A DNA stretch of 57,814 bases from Sedimenticola sp. (GTDB taxonomy: Bacteria; Pseudomonadota; Gammaproteobacteria; Chromatiales; Chromatiaceae), in contig DRKS01000076.1 in NCBI GenBank assembly GCA_011051655.1, forward strand, positions 1 to 57,814, given 5' to 3'. This document shows, in pieces, positions 16,496-29,253 of the stretch. The position numbers and the translations under genes are program-made. The stretch's first letter is position 1, and the number at the start of each line of letters is the position of its first letter. The notes under the pieces were generated by a model, which ran no database searches, had not been told where the DNA came from, and worked only from the letters and a program-made list of their open reading frames with translations.

Positions 16496-17422
16496 ATGCG
16501 ATTGCCGCCGATGTTGCCACTGCTGTTGACCCTGGGGCTGTTTCTGTCCGCCTGCGGCGAAGCGCCTTCGACCGCCAAGCCCGCCGCCGGCGAAGGGCCG
16601 GAGCCGAAACCGGGGCCGGCAAAACAGGTCAGCCTGGATGATCCCGATGTGGTGGTCCTGGTGAACGGGGCGCCCGTCACCAAGGCCATGTACAGCGCCT
16701 TCTATCAGCAATGGCTCCGGGCCAGGCAGCGAAGAGGCGCCGACAGCGACTCCCCCCAGGAACAGCTGGCCGTCCTCAACGAACTGGTGAACGCCATGCT
16801 GATCGTACAGGACGCCGAGGCGCAGGGGTTCGACAAGAAGCCCGAGGTGTCGGTCATGCTGGAGCTGCTGCGCACCCGCGCACTGGCGGAGATGTCCATG
16901 GCCGAGCGCCTCCAAAAAGCCGGCCTGTCCGACCAGGATCTGAAAAAACTCTATGACGAGCGCTACGGCGGGCAGACCCAGAAAGAGTTCAAGGCCCGGC
17001 ATATCCTGCTGGATACGGAGGAGGAGGCCAAGGCCGTCATTGCCGAGCTGCAGGGCGGCGCGGATTTCATCGGGCTGGCAAGGCAGCGTTCCGTCGGCCC
17101 TTCCGCCTCCCAGGGCGGCGATCTCGGCTGGTTCGGCCCGGCCCAGATGGTCAAGCCCTTCGCCGATGCCGTGGCCGCCCTGGACAACGGGAGCTATTCC
17201 AAGACCCCGGTTCACACCGACTTCGGCTGGCACGTCATTCTGCGGGAACAGAGCCGCGAAACGCCTCCCCCCTCATTCAACGATGTCCGCAGGGAGCTGC
17301 TGGAAGAGAAACGCCGGGAGCTATTCTCGGAATACATCGGCGGCCTGCGGGACAAGGCCGACATCCAGATCAAGACGCCGGAGCCTTCGGCCGGCCTGCA
17401 TGGCGGCGTACCGGCGAAATAA
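16496..17422 (+). CDS. PpiC-type peptidyl-prolyl isomerase lipoprotein
   Basis: A 308-residue exported protein. The N-terminus is a lipoprotein signal (MLPLLLTLGLFLSAC), with lipobox cysteine C20. A SurA-like helical region follows (about 50-150), then a parvulin domain (about 155-250) with ARHILLDTEEEAKAVIAEL, GGDLGWFGPAQMVKPF and TDFGWHVILRE. It should help fold outer-membrane or periplasmic proteins while anchored to a membrane. GAGGAA sits seven bases before the ATG. It converges with ligA across only 15 bp. Confidence 0.92.
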   Translation: MRLPPMLPLLLTLGLFLSACGEAPSTAKPAAGEGPEPKPGPAKQVSLDDPDVVVLVNGAPVTKAMYSAFYQQWLRARQRRGADSDSPQEQLAVLNELVNAMLIVQDAEAQGFDKKPEVSVMLELLRTRALAEMSMAERLQKAGLSDQDLKKLYDERYGGQTQKEFKARHILLDTEEEAKAVIAELQGGADFIGLARQRSVGPSASQGGDLGWFGPAQMVKPFADAVAALDNGSYSKTPVHTDFGWHVILREQSRETPPPSFNDVRRELLEEKRRELFSEYIGGLRDKADIQIKTPEPSAGLHGGVPAK

Positions 17423-17437
17423 GGCCGGGGGAGGCGG

Positions 17438-20463
<3,026 letters not shown>

Positions 20464-20478
20464 CTGTAAATCACCGGA

Positions 20479-23400
20479 TTAAACGGCGGCAACCTGGACC
20501 GCTTCTTCCACATCCACTGAAACCAGCCGGGAGACCCCGGGCTCGTTCATGGTGACGCCGGTCAGTTGATGGGCGATCTCCATGGTCAGCTTGTTGTGGG
20601 TGATGAAAATAAACTGCACCCGCTCCGACATGGCCTTCAGCAATTCACAGAAGCGCCCGACGTTGGCGTCGTCCAGCGGCGCATCCACCTCGTCCAGCAT
20701 GCAGAAAGGGGCCGGGTTCAGCTCGAAGATGGCGAACACCAGGGCCACCGCCGTCAGCGCCTTTTCCCCGCCCGAAAGCAGATGAATGCTGGTGTTGCGC
20801 TTGCCCGGCGGGCGCGCCATGACGGTGACCCCGGTATCCAGCAGGTCATCGCCGGTCAGTTCCAGGTAGGCATGGCCGCCGCCGAACAGCTTGGGGAACA
20901 TGCTCTGGATGCCGGCGTTGACCTTGTCGAAGGTCTCCTTGAAACGGGTGCGGGTCTCTTTGTCGATTTTGCGAATGGCCCGCTCCAGGGTCTCCAGGGA
21001 TTCGGTGACGTCCGCGTGCTGGGCATCCAGGTATTCCATGCGCTCGGACTGTTCCTTGAATTCGTCGATGGCCGCCAGGTTGATGGGGCCCAGGCGCCGG
21101 ATGCGCAGATCCATGCGCTCCACTTGCTCCTGCCATTGCTCCTGGGTGGCGTCTCCGGGCATTTCCTGCAGCAACCGGGTGCGGTCGAACCCGCTCTCGT
21201 GCAGTTGCTCTTCCAGGGTCTTGCTCCGGACCAGCACTTCCTGGCGTTGCATCCGGGCCCGCTCCAGGGTACTGCGCTCCTTTTGCACCGCCTCCTCCGA
21301 GCGGTTCCGCTCCTGCTCCAGGCCGCGCAGGCGGTGCTCGATAGTTTCCACGGCCTTGCGCGCCTCGGCCAGTTGGGCCTCCACTTCCACCCGCTGCGCC
21401 AGTTGCCGCTCCAGCTCCCCGGTCTGCGCCTTCAGCGGCGCCTCCCCTTCCCGCAGCCCGGCCTGCAGCCCTTCGCGCCGCCGGGCAAGCTGTTCAAGCT
21501 GGCCCCGCATGCGCTCCAGTCCCTCGCTGAGGGACTGCCTGGAGGAGCGCATGGCCTCTATCCTGAGGGCCAGTTCATGGGCCTGATTGCGGCTGTGGCC
21601 CGCCGCTTCCCGCGCCTCGGTCAACTGGGCGCGCAGTCTGTCCCGCTGCTCCACCAGGGCGTGGCGTTGTCCGGCCAGCGTCTCCATCTCTTCCAGCGCC
21701 GCATGCAGACGGGCATGGGCCGCCTCCAGTTCCTCCTTGTCCCGCGCCGTCTGGCCCCGCAATTCGTCCGCCTCATGGCCGATGGCCTCGCGGCGGTTGC
21801 AAAGATGTTCCGCCTTTGCGCGTTTGCTGCTCAGGCCGGCGCGGATGTCCGCCTGCCGGCGGTTGGCCTCGTTCAGCCGGGCCTGGATGTTTTCCCGGGA
21901 CTGCTCCGTCTCCTTGAGACGCTGCCGGCCCTGCTCCAGCTCCGCCGCCAGCCGGTCGGCCTGCCCGCACAGGCGGGCCATGTCATCGGCAAGCCGGCGC
22001 AGTTCCTCCTCACGGGCCAGGACGCCGGATGTTTCGTCCTTCTCCCGGGTCAGGCGCAGCCAGCCGCGGCCCAGCCAGATACCATCCGGGGTGATGACGG
22101 ATTCATGGGCGGACAGCTTGTCCCGCATGCCCAGGGCCTGGGTCAGATCAGCGGCCAGGTGAACCGCCCCCAGCAGGTCCTGGAGGGACCAGGGGGCGCG
22201 CACCTTGGAAACCAGCAGCCCCGGACCGGATGCGGATGGCCCTGCCTGTTTCGAGGTGTCGAACAGGCTGAGGGTGCCGTTTTCCAGGGCCTGGATGCCG
22301 TCGGCCGGGCCGTCCAGGCCCGCCACGCATACGGCCTGAAGATGAAACCCGAGCACTGTCTCCACCGCATGCCGCCACCGGGGCTCCACTTCCAGCTTTT
22401 CGGCCAGGCGGGTGGCATTGGCCAGCCCCCGCTGCTCCAGCCATTCCACGGCGGCGTTCTCCTGCTTGCCCAGCGCCGCCTGCTGCAGCGCTTCGAGGGA
22501 GGCCTGACGGCCTTTTGCGGCCTGCTGCCGGGCGCGCGCCTGGTCGAGCTCATTGCCGATCCGCGTGTTGTTCTCCCGGATGTCGCTGAGTTGCCGGGAT
22601 ACCTCGGTCAGCCGCCGCTGCAGATCGGATACCAGGTCCTGCCCTTCGGCCTCCTGGCGCTCCAGTTGCGTGATCTCTTCCAGCAGTTGGGCATCATCCA
22701 GCCGCGCCAGCTCTTCGGTCAGGCGCTCCAGGCGTTGCAGCAGGTTGCGCTCCTGCTGTTCCAGATGGTTGATGCGGGTGCGTTCGACCTGGGCGCTCTG
22801 GGCCGGCTCCGTGGCCTTCTGGTTGAAGGCGTCCCAGTCGGCCTGCCAGTTCTGCATGGCCTGCTCGGCCTGGGCCAGCCTTTGCCCTGCCGATTGCTCG
22901 GCGGCGCGGGCCTGCTGCAACCTGGGCTCTTCCTCCGCCAGGGCCCTGTCCAGCTCCTCCAGCCTCCGCTCATCCTGCCGGCAGTGATCCCGGGCCTCCG
23001 CCAGGGCCTGCCCGGCCTGCTCCAGGTCCTGCTCGTGCTGGCGGCGCGCATCCCTGGCGTACTGAATGGCCTGCTCCAGGCGGGCGATCTCGGCACCCAC
23101 GGCATAAAAGCGGCCTTGCACTTCGTTGAACCGCTCGTTGGCCGCCACCTGGGCCTCCCTTTGGCCCTCGATTTCCGCCTCCTGGCGGCGCTGCCTGGTG
23201 ATGGCCGCCTCGAGGGCGGTTTCCTGCCCGGCGATGGCCTTGTCCTGTTGCTTCAGGTCATTGTCCAAGGCGCGCCAGCGCAACAGAAGCAGCTCGGCCT
23301 TGAGGCGCCGCTCCTCCTGCTTCAGGGTCTTGTACTTTTCGGCGATGGCCGCCTGCCGCTTCAGGCGTTGCAGTTGTTTCGATACCTCTTCGCGCAGATC

Positions 23401-23985
23401 ATCGAGCCGCGCCAGGTTCTCCCGCGTGTGCCGGATGCGGTTTTCCGTCTCCCGCCGGCGCTCCTTGTATTTTGAAATGCCCGCCGCCTCTTCCAGAAAA
23501 TGGCGCAGCTCCTCGGGCTTCGCTTCGATAAGCCGGGAAATGGTCCCCTGCTCGATAATGGAGTAACTGCGCGGCCCCAGGCCCGTGCCAAGAAACAGGT
23601 CGGTGATATCGCGCCTGCGGCAACGCACACCGTTGAGGGAATAGCTGGAGTGCCCGTCCCGCGAGACCTGGCGCTTGACCGAAATCTGGCTGTACTGGGC
23701 GTATTGCCCCCCCGCGCTGCCATCACTGTTGTCGAACAGCAGTTCGATACTGGCGGTGCCCACGGGTTTGCGGGAGCTGGAGCCGTTGAAAATCACGTCG
23801 GCCATGGATTCTCCGCGCAGATGCTTGGCGGAGCTTTCCCCCATGACCCAGCGCACGGCATCGATGACGTTGGACTTGCCGCAGCCGTTCGGCCCGACGA
23901 TCCCCACCAGGTTGCTGGGTATCGGAACACTGGTCGGGTCGACAAAGGATTTAAAGCCTGCGAGTTTTATTTTTTCCAGCCGCAT
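20479..23985 (-). CDS. smc: Chromosome segregation ATPase SMC
   Basis: The 1168-residue condensin ATPase. Walker A is GPNGCGKS (31-38) in the N-terminal head. Two long coiled coils (roughly 165-500 and 650-1010, rich in Gln, Glu, Arg) flank a hinge around 505-650. The C-terminal head holds the ABC signature LLSGGEKALTAVAL and the Walker B region FCMLDEVDAPLDDANV. With ScpA and ScpB it organises and segregates the chromosome. In this genus-level background smc replaces mukB, which argues against an enterobacterial host. It is the first gene of smc-zipA-ligA and diverges from queF. Confidence 0.97.
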   Translation of the reverse strand: MRLEKIKLAGFKSFVDPTSVPIPSNLVGIVGPNGCGKSNVIDAVRWVMGESSAKHLRGESMADVIFNGSSSRKPVGTASIELLFDNSDGSAGGQYAQYSQISVKRQVSRDGHSSYSLNGVRCRRRDITDLFLGTGLGPRSYSIIEQGTISRLIEAKPEELRHFLEEAAGISKYKERRRETENRIRHTRENLARLDDLREEVSKQLQRLKRQAAIAEKYKTLKQEERRLKAELLLLRWRALDNDLKQQDKAIAGQETALEAAITRQRRQEAEIEGQREAQVAANERFNEVQGRFYAVGAEIARLEQAIQYARDARRQHEQDLEQAGQALAEARDHCRQDERRLEELDRALAEEEPRLQQARAAEQSAGQRLAQAEQAMQNWQADWDAFNQKATEPAQSAQVERTRINHLEQQERNLLQRLERLTEELARLDDAQLLEEITQLERQEAEGQDLVSDLQRRLTEVSRQLSDIRENNTRIGNELDQARARQQAAKGRQASLEALQQAALGKQENAAVEWLEQRGLANATRLAEKLEVEPRWRHAVETVLGFHLQAVCVAGLDGPADGIQALENGTLSLFDTSKQAGPSASGPGLLVSKVRAPWSLQDLLGAVHLAADLTQALGMRDKLSAHESVITPDGIWLGRGWLRLTREKDETSGVLAREEELRRLADDMARLCGQADRLAAELEQGRQRLKETEQSRENIQARLNEANRRQADIRAGLSSKRAKAEHLCNRREAIGHEADELRGQTARDKEELEAAHARLHAALEEMETLAGQRHALVEQRDRLRAQLTEAREAAGHSRNQAHELALRIEAMRSSRQSLSEGLERMRGQLEQLARRREGLQAGLREGEAPLKAQTGELERQLAQRVEVEAQLAEARKAVETIEHRLRGLEQERNRSEEAVQKERSTLERARMQRQEVLVRSKTLEEQLHESGFDRTRLLQEMPGDATQEQWQEQVERMDLRIRRLGPINLAAIDEFKEQSERMEYLDAQHADVTESLETLERAIRKIDKETRTRFKETFDKVNAGIQSMFPKLFGGGHAYLELTGDDLLDTGVTVMARPPGKRNTSIHLLSGGEKALTAVALVFAIFELNPAPFCMLDEVDAPLDDANVGRFCELLKAMSERVQFIFITHNKLTMEIAHQLTGVTMNEPGVSRLVSVDVEEAVQVAAV

Positions 23986-24173
23986 GGTGCGCTAAGATAC
24001 AACCTGGAGGATCGGGACACAAGCCGCCCGACCACTTCATCCATAATCTGTGTTTCGCTAGCAATACACTGATTTAAAAGATTTTTTGTAGAGTTACTCA
24101 GCAGAATACGATGTTCTTGCGATAAACGGGCGCCGGTCGCCCCTTATCCTGCACCCCGAGCTTTTGTCAGACC

Positions 24174-24563
24174 ATGCCATCCCGCCCCAGCAAATCCCTT
24201 GAAACCTTCGATAATCCCCAGCCGGAGCGCGACTACACCATTCGCATCCAGGTACCGGAATTCACCTGCCTGTGCCCCAAAACCGGCCAGCCGGATTTTG
24301 CCGAGCTTACGGTGGAATACATCCCGGACCGGCTGTGCGTCGAGCTGAAGTCACTGAAACTCTATGTCTGGTCGTTCCGGGACGAAGGGGCCTTCCATGA
24401 AGCGGTCACCAACCGCATCCTCCAAGACCTGGTGGCGGCCACCCGCCCCCGCTTCATGCGCCTGACCGCGGAATTCAACGTGCGCGGCGGCATCTATACC
24501 ACCGTGGTGGCGGAACACCGGGCCGAGGGCTGGCAGCCGCCGGCTCCCGTGTCCCTGCCTTAG
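24174..24563 (+). CDS. queF: NADPH-dependent preQ0 reductase QueF (short type)
   Basis: Reduces 7-cyano-7-deazaguanine to preQ1 in queuosine synthesis. At 129 residues this is the unimodular YkvM-type QueF, not the 280-residue bimodular form of E. coli. The catalytic cysteine is C34 in [16 protein letters not shown], with D41 as the acid. The family motif ELKSLKLY (57-64) binds NADPH. It is divergent from smc over 188 bp and runs into idi after eight bases, so the two probably share a transcript. Confidence 0.95.
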   Translation: MPSRPSKSLETFDNPQPERDYTIRIQVPEFTCLCPKTGQPDFAELTVEYIPDRLCVELKSLKLYVWSFRDEGAFHEAVTNRILQDLVAATRPRFMRLTAEFNVRGGIYTTVVAEHRAEGWQPPAPVSLP

Positions 24564-24571
24564 AGATCCCG

Positions 24572-25081
24572 ATGGAATTTGTCACCCTGGCCAGCCCGGA
24601 CGGGAAAAGCATCGGCGCTGCGGAGAAGCTGGAGGCGCACAGCAACGGCGGCCTGCTGCACCTGGCGTTTTCCATTTTCGTGTTCAATGCCAGCGACGAG
24701 CTCCTTCTGCAGAAACGGGCCCTGGGCAAATACCATTTCGCCGGCCTCTGGTCCAACACCTGCTGCGGCCATCCCCGGCCGCACGAGGGGCTGGCGCAGG
24801 CCGCCCGGCGGCGGCTCAAAGAGGAATTTGGATTTTCCACGGCGCTTCACCCCAGCTTTACGCTGACATACGAGGCGCACGACGACAAAACGGAGCTCAC
24901 GGAAAAAGAGTTCCTGCACGTCATGACCGGCCGCTATGACGAAACCCCAACCCCCGATCCCTCCGAGATCGCGGACTGGCATTGGAAATCACTGGATGAG
25001 GTCGCGGCGGGGCTCGACGAGGCGCCTGAAAACTACACGCCCTGGTTCCAGTTGCTGGCCCAGAGGATGCTCTCCCTGTAG
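24572..25081 (+). CDS. idi: Isopentenyl-diphosphate isomerase, type I
   Basis: Interconverts isopentenyl and dimethylallyl diphosphate for isoprenoid synthesis. The 169-residue Nudix protein has the type I motifs: NTCCGHPRPHE with the catalytic cysteine at about C65, the Nudix box region AARRRLKEEFGF, and LTEKEFLHV, whose glutamates (E111, E113) align with the catalytic and metal-binding glutamates of E. coli Idi. Tryptophan in the IADWHWKSLDEV segment is also conserved. It converges with prsT across ten bases. Type I Idi is patchy among gammaproteobacteria. Confidence 0.94.
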   Translation: MEFVTLASPDGKSIGAAEKLEAHSNGGLLHLAFSIFVFNASDELLLQKRALGKYHFAGLWSNTCCGHPRPHEGLAQAARRRLKEEFGFSTALHPSFTLTYEAHDDKTELTEKEFLHVMTGRYDETPTPDPSEIADWHWKSLDEVAAGLDEAPENYTPWFQLLAQRMLSL

Positions 25082-25091
25082 CAAGCAGGCG

Positions 25092-27875
25092 CTATTTCAA
25101 CTGCTCGAGCAGCCCCCGCACCTTGGCGGCGACCGCGGACTTGGGATAGTCGCGGATGTTTCTTTTCAGCAGCTTTTTGGCTTCTTCGTTACGCCCGGCC
25201 TTGTGCATGGCATAAGCGACATGGTAGGCGATCTCGGGATTCGTCGGTGCGCTGACCATCGCCTGTTGCAGTATCGGCAGCCCTTTTTGCACCTTACCGG
25301 CCTGCACCAGTATCCAGCCGTAGGTGTCCACGATTTCCGGCCGTTCCGGCGCCAGCTCGTAGACCTTCCTGCCCAGCACCAGGGCCCGTTCGTCGCCTTT
25401 CGTCTGATACAGCCAGGCCAGGTTGTTCAGCACCACCAGGTTTTCCGGTTCTGACTCAAGGGCCTTCTCATATGCCGACATGGCCTTGGCATCCCGGCCC
25501 ATTGCCTGTAGCTGCATTCCCAGCAGGGTGAGGGCCACGGCGTCCTCCGGGTGGCCGGCGAGCCAGTCCTCCAGGATGGCCACGGCCTGGGCCTGCTTCC
25601 CCAGGGAGGCGTACTGACCGGCCAGGATGCGCGCCAGCCGGGATGAGGGCTGCGCCTGGTAGCCCTTGCGATAAAGGAGCAGGGCCTTCTCGGGTTGTTT
25701 CCGGGCCAACAGCACTGCGGCGTCCAGCTCGTATCCCGCGGCCAGTTCGGGATGGTTTTGCTGTAATTCGCCGGCCAGGCGGGCCGCCGAATCATGGTTG
25801 CCCGCCTGCAGCTCCAGGCCCGCCAGCATGATCCGGGCCTGGGTGAAACCGGGCGCCAGTTCCAATGCCCGTTGCAGGCTGCTCCGCGCCTTGTCCAGCT
25901 CTTTCGCCGCCAGCTGCGCCCGGCCCAGCAGGTACCAGCCGCCGGGGGAGTCTTTTTGCTGCCGGGTCAGCATCTCAAAGGTGCGAATGGCATTATGGGT
26001 TTCACCCGCCGCCGCCTGGGCCTCCCCAAGGATTCTCAGAACATTGGGATGGGAGGGGAACCGCCCGAAAACTTCGTTGGCGGCCTGCAGGGCCTTCAGG
26101 GGCTCTTTGCGGTTGAGGTAGAAGCGGGTCAGCAATATCCCCGGCTGGGGGAGCTTGGGATTGAGTTCCTGGGCCTGGCGCAACCATTGCTCGGTCGCCG
26201 CCGCGTCACCCCGTCTCTCCGACAGGGCCGCCAGCCCCATGAGGGCGCCGGCATGCTGCCGGGACTTGGCGAGAATCCCCTTGTAGCGCTTCTCCAGGGC
26301 ATCCTCGTTCCCTTCCATGAGGTCGATCCGCGCCAGGTTCATTTCCGCCGTCAAAAAGTCCGGGTCGGTTTCAAGCGCTTTATTGAATTTCTCCCGGGCG
26401 CGCTCTTTGTCCCCTTTGGCCAGGTAGGCGAGCCCGGTCAGGTTGAACGGAATGGGGCTGTCCGGCATGCGTTTTTCCAGGGCGGCGCTTGCCTCGAGGG
26501 CCTGCCCGTACGCCTTCTTCTGGAGATGGGAGAGGACCAGGAGGATATCCGCCTGCAACAGGCCCTGCCCGAGATCCACGGCGGATTTCAGCTCGGTGAT
26601 GGCGTCATCGGTTTTGCCCTTGGCCAGCAGCCCCAGGGCCAGCTCGGTGCGCAATATGGCCAGATCCGGCTCGAGTTCAACCGCCCTGGCCAGCAGATCG
26701 GCCCCCTTTGCCTGGTCGCCGCCGTGCAGATAGGCGCTGCCCAGCATGGCCATCAGTTGGGGATCGTCCGGGTGGCCCTCCAGCGCCGGCTCGAGCACTT
26801 CGATGGCCTGCCTGGTCTGCTTCAGTTTCATCCGGGTGGCGGCCAGCAATTTGATAACCTGCAGATTCCCCGGCATGGCGCCCGCCACCCGGGAAAGGTA
26901 CTCTTCGGCAATCTCCAGGTCGCCCTTGGCATAGCTGACCATGCCATAGAGCCACTGGCTCTGCATATGCATGGGATTGACCCGGAGCGCCACCTGGAGC
27001 GCCTCGACGGCCTTGTCGTAATCCTTCTTCTGAAAGGCCAGCAGGGCGCGCATGTAGAGGATGGCGGGGTTTTTCGGTTGCCGCTTCCCGGCGACATCCA
27101 GGTCCTCGGCGGCCCGGTCAAACTCCCCCTTGGCCAGGCGGACGGAGGCCCTCAGCACGCGGGCCTGCAAATGCCCCGGATTCAGCTCGAGTATTCGGCC
27201 GAAATCCTTTTCCGCCTCATCGAAGCGACGCGCCACGCGCGCCAGATTGCCGCGAATGATCAGGGCCTCGAGGTCATCGGGGTTTGTCTCCAAGGCCCGG
27301 TTGACCAGGTCCTGGGCCTTTTCCCCCTCATCTTGGGCAACCGCCAGCCTCGCCATCGCCACCAGGGCCGCCGGGTTGCCGGGTTGCAATTGCATGGACT
27401 CCTGGTAGGCCTCCCCGGCCTGGGACAGCTCACCGCGGCCATGATGGGCCAGTCCCCGCAGCACCAGCAAGCCGGCCTTCAGCTTGTCGGCGTCGGCGGG
27501 ATCTGCGGTGATTTCGTCCAGCACCCGGTTGAAGTCGCCCTGCAACAGGTAGGCGCGCCCCAGGCCGGGCAGCCACCGGTCCCTGGCCACATCGAGCCTG
27601 GCCGCGCGCTGGAACTCCTTTTCCGCCGAGGGGGCGTCGCCCAGGCGCAGGTAGAGGTCCCCCAGAAGAATGCGCGCATCGGCATGGGCCGGGTCCCGCT
27701 GCAATGCATTCTTCAGCTCGATGATTGCCGATTTCGCCTCCCCGCTTTCCAGGAATCTCTCGGCCTGCCTGACATACTCGTCCGCCGTGCCCGCCGCCAG
27801 GGCCAAGCCGGGCGCCAGCACCAGGATCGCTGCTCTTAGCGTGTTCCATGGCCATTTCGTGTTTTGCTTGATCAT
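25092..27875 (-). CDS. prsT: PEP-CTERM system TPR-repeat protein PrsT
   Basis: A 927-residue exported protein that is almost wholly tetratricopeptide repeats. The signal peptide is about residues 10-28 (LRAAILVLAPGLALAAG). Family members are often annotated as lipoproteins, but no lipobox cysteine is seen here. The TPR units (for example AYEKALESEPENLVVLNNLAWLY) fill the rest. PrsT belongs to exosortase/PEP-CTERM exopolysaccharide loci, where it probably scaffolds polymer export or protein sorting in the periplasm; this role is inferred from loci. AAAGGA is eight bases before the ATG. It follows prsR after 22 bp. Confidence 0.9.
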   Translation of the reverse strand: MIKQNTKWPWNTLRAAILVLAPGLALAAGTADEYVRQAERFLESGEAKSAIIELKNALQRDPAHADARILLGDLYLRLGDAPSAEKEFQRAARLDVARDRWLPGLGRAYLLQGDFNRVLDEITADPADADKLKAGLLVLRGLAHHGRGELSQAGEAYQESMQLQPGNPAALVAMARLAVAQDEGEKAQDLVNRALETNPDDLEALIIRGNLARVARRFDEAEKDFGRILELNPGHLQARVLRASVRLAKGEFDRAAEDLDVAGKRQPKNPAILYMRALLAFQKKDYDKAVEALQVALRVNPMHMQSQWLYGMVSYAKGDLEIAEEYLSRVAGAMPGNLQVIKLLAATRMKLKQTRQAIEVLEPALEGHPDDPQLMAMLGSAYLHGGDQAKGADLLARAVELEPDLAILRTELALGLLAKGKTDDAITELKSAVDLGQGLLQADILLVLSHLQKKAYGQALEASAALEKRMPDSPIPFNLTGLAYLAKGDKERAREKFNKALETDPDFLTAEMNLARIDLMEGNEDALEKRYKGILAKSRQHAGALMGLAALSERRGDAAATEQWLRQAQELNPKLPQPGILLTRFYLNRKEPLKALQAANEVFGRFPSHPNVLRILGEAQAAAGETHNAIRTFEMLTRQQKDSPGGWYLLGRAQLAAKELDKARSSLQRALELAPGFTQARIMLAGLELQAGNHDSAARLAGELQQNHPELAAGYELDAAVLLARKQPEKALLLYRKGYQAQPSSRLARILAGQYASLGKQAQAVAILEDWLAGHPEDAVALTLLGMQLQAMGRDAKAMSAYEKALESEPENLVVLNNLAWLYQTKGDERALVLGRKVYELAPERPEIVDTYGWILVQAGKVQKGLPILQQAMVSAPTNPEIAYHVAYAMHKAGRNEEAKKLLKRNIRDYPKSAVAAKVRGLLEQLK

Positions 27876-27897
27876 CGAGGTCGTCCTTTGTTGCGGG

Positions 27898-29253
27898 TTA
27901 GATTTCTATGCCGAACTTGCGCACCAGGTTATACAGCGTCGGCCTGGTGACCCCCAGCATCTCGGCCGTGCGAGAGACATTGTTGCCGGTGAAGCTGAGC
28001 GCCCGCACAACCGCCCTGCGCTCGGCCTCTTCGCGCACGATACGCAGATTGAAAGGTTCCGCCTCAACCTCCGGCGCACTGAGTTCCAGGTCCTCGACGG
28101 TTATTTGGGGCCCATCGGCCATGACGATGGCGCGCTTCACCCGGTTCTCCAGCTCGCGTACATTGCCCGGCCAGCCGTAATGTTCAATGGCCTCCAGCGC
28201 CTCTCTGGAGAACTCCCGCGCCGCCTGCCCCATTTCGTTCGCGAAGCGCTGCAGAAAGGCGCGGGCCAGCATGACGGCGTCGTCTCTTCTTTCCCGCAGG
28301 GGCGGCACCAGGATCGTGGCCTCGTTGATGCGGTAGTAGAGATCCTCCCTGAACCGGCCTTCTTTGATCTGCTTGACGAGATCCTGGTGGGTCGCGCATA
28401 CGACCCGCACATCCACGGCGATCTCCTGCCGGCCGCCGACGCGCTCTATCACCCGCTCCTGCAGAAACCGCAGCAGCTTGGCTTGCAGCGCCGCCGGCAG
28501 GTCCCCGACTTCGTCGAGAAAGAGCATGCCGCCATCCGCCAGTTCTATTTTGCCCGGGGTGGTCTTTACCGCCCCCGTGAAGGCGCCCTTCTCATAGCCG
28601 AAGAGCTCGCTCTCCAGCAGGGTCTCGGGAATCGCCGCACAGTTGATGGCGACCAGGCGCTTATCGGAGCGGTCACTCAGCTGATGCAGCGCCTTTACCA
28701 GCACCTCCTTGCCCGTGCCGCTTTCCCCCAGTACCAGGGTCGAAACATTGGTGGGCGCCAGTTTTTCAACCGACCGGCAGACCTTCAGCATCTCAGGATT
28801 GACGGCTATGACGCCTTCCAGCGGCGAAGCCGCCTGGCGTGACATCAGCAGGCGGTTTTGTTGCTCCAGGTGATGCAGGCGGGCGGCCCGCTCGACGACC
28901 AGGTTCAGCAGGTCCGGATCAATGGGTTTTTCATAGAAATCATAGGCCCCCAGCCCGATGGCTCGCACCGCGTTGCTGCGGTCATCGTGCCCCGTCACCA
29001 CGATGACCTTGGTGTCCGGCGCCAGGGCGAGAATCTCTTCCAGGGCGGCGAATCCCTCGCTGACGCCCCCCGGATCCGGGGGCAGCCCGAGATCCAATGT
29101 CACGACATTGGGTTCAAACCGGCGCAATTGCGCAAGCGCGGCGCTGCGGTCATCCGCCACCTCTACTTCAAAGTTCTCGAAACTCCAACGCAACTGGCCT
29201 TGCAGGCCCGGGTCATCCTCGACCACCAGCAGTTTTTTCGGGTATTCGGTCAA
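27898..29253 (-). CDS. prsR: PEP-CTERM-box response regulator PrsR (sigma-54 activator)
   Basis: An NtrC-type regulator of 451 residues. The receiver domain has D54 (VTLDLGLPPD). The AAA+ domain has Walker A GESGTGKE (176-183), the sigma-54 contact loop GAFTGA (223-228) and Walker B LFLDE (244-248). A Fis-type helix-turn-helix ends the protein (NNVSRTAEMLGVTRPTLYNLVRKFGI). It should activate sigma-54 promoters of PEP-CTERM and polysaccharide genes in response to PrsK. The start is TTG at 29253, whose TTGA overlaps the prsK stop by four bases, with AAGGAA five bases upstream. Confidence 0.93.
   Translation of the reverse strand: MTEYPKKLLVVEDDPGLQGQLRWSFENFEVEVADDRSAALAQLRRFEPNVVTLDLGLPPDPGGVSEGFAALEEILALAPDTKVIVVTGHDDRSNAVRAIGLGAYDFYEKPIDPDLLNLVVERAARLHHLEQQNRLLMSRQAASPLEGVIAVNPEMLKVCRSVEKLAPTNVSTLVLGESGTGKEVLVKALHQLSDRSDKRLVAINCAAIPETLLESELFGYEKGAFTGAVKTTPGKIELADGGMLFLDEVGDLPAALQAKLLRFLQERVIERVGGRQEIAVDVRVVCATHQDLVKQIKEGRFREDLYYRINEATILVPPLRERRDDAVMLARAFLQRFANEMGQAAREFSREALEAIEHYGWPGNVRELENRVKRAIVMADGPQITVEDLELSAPEVEAEPFNLRIVREEAERRAVVRALSFTGNNVSRTAEMLGVTRPTLYNLVRKFGIEI

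Noticed and set aside
20566-23475. Plus-strand open frame of 969 codons opposite smc
   Set aside because: Antisense shadow of smc. It is His/Leu/Gln-rich low-complexity sequence with no domain, as GC-rich reading frames give.
25794-27839. Plus-strand open frame of 681 codons opposite prsT
   Set aside because: Antisense shadow; no recognisable domain, and the TPR protein on the other strand is clear.
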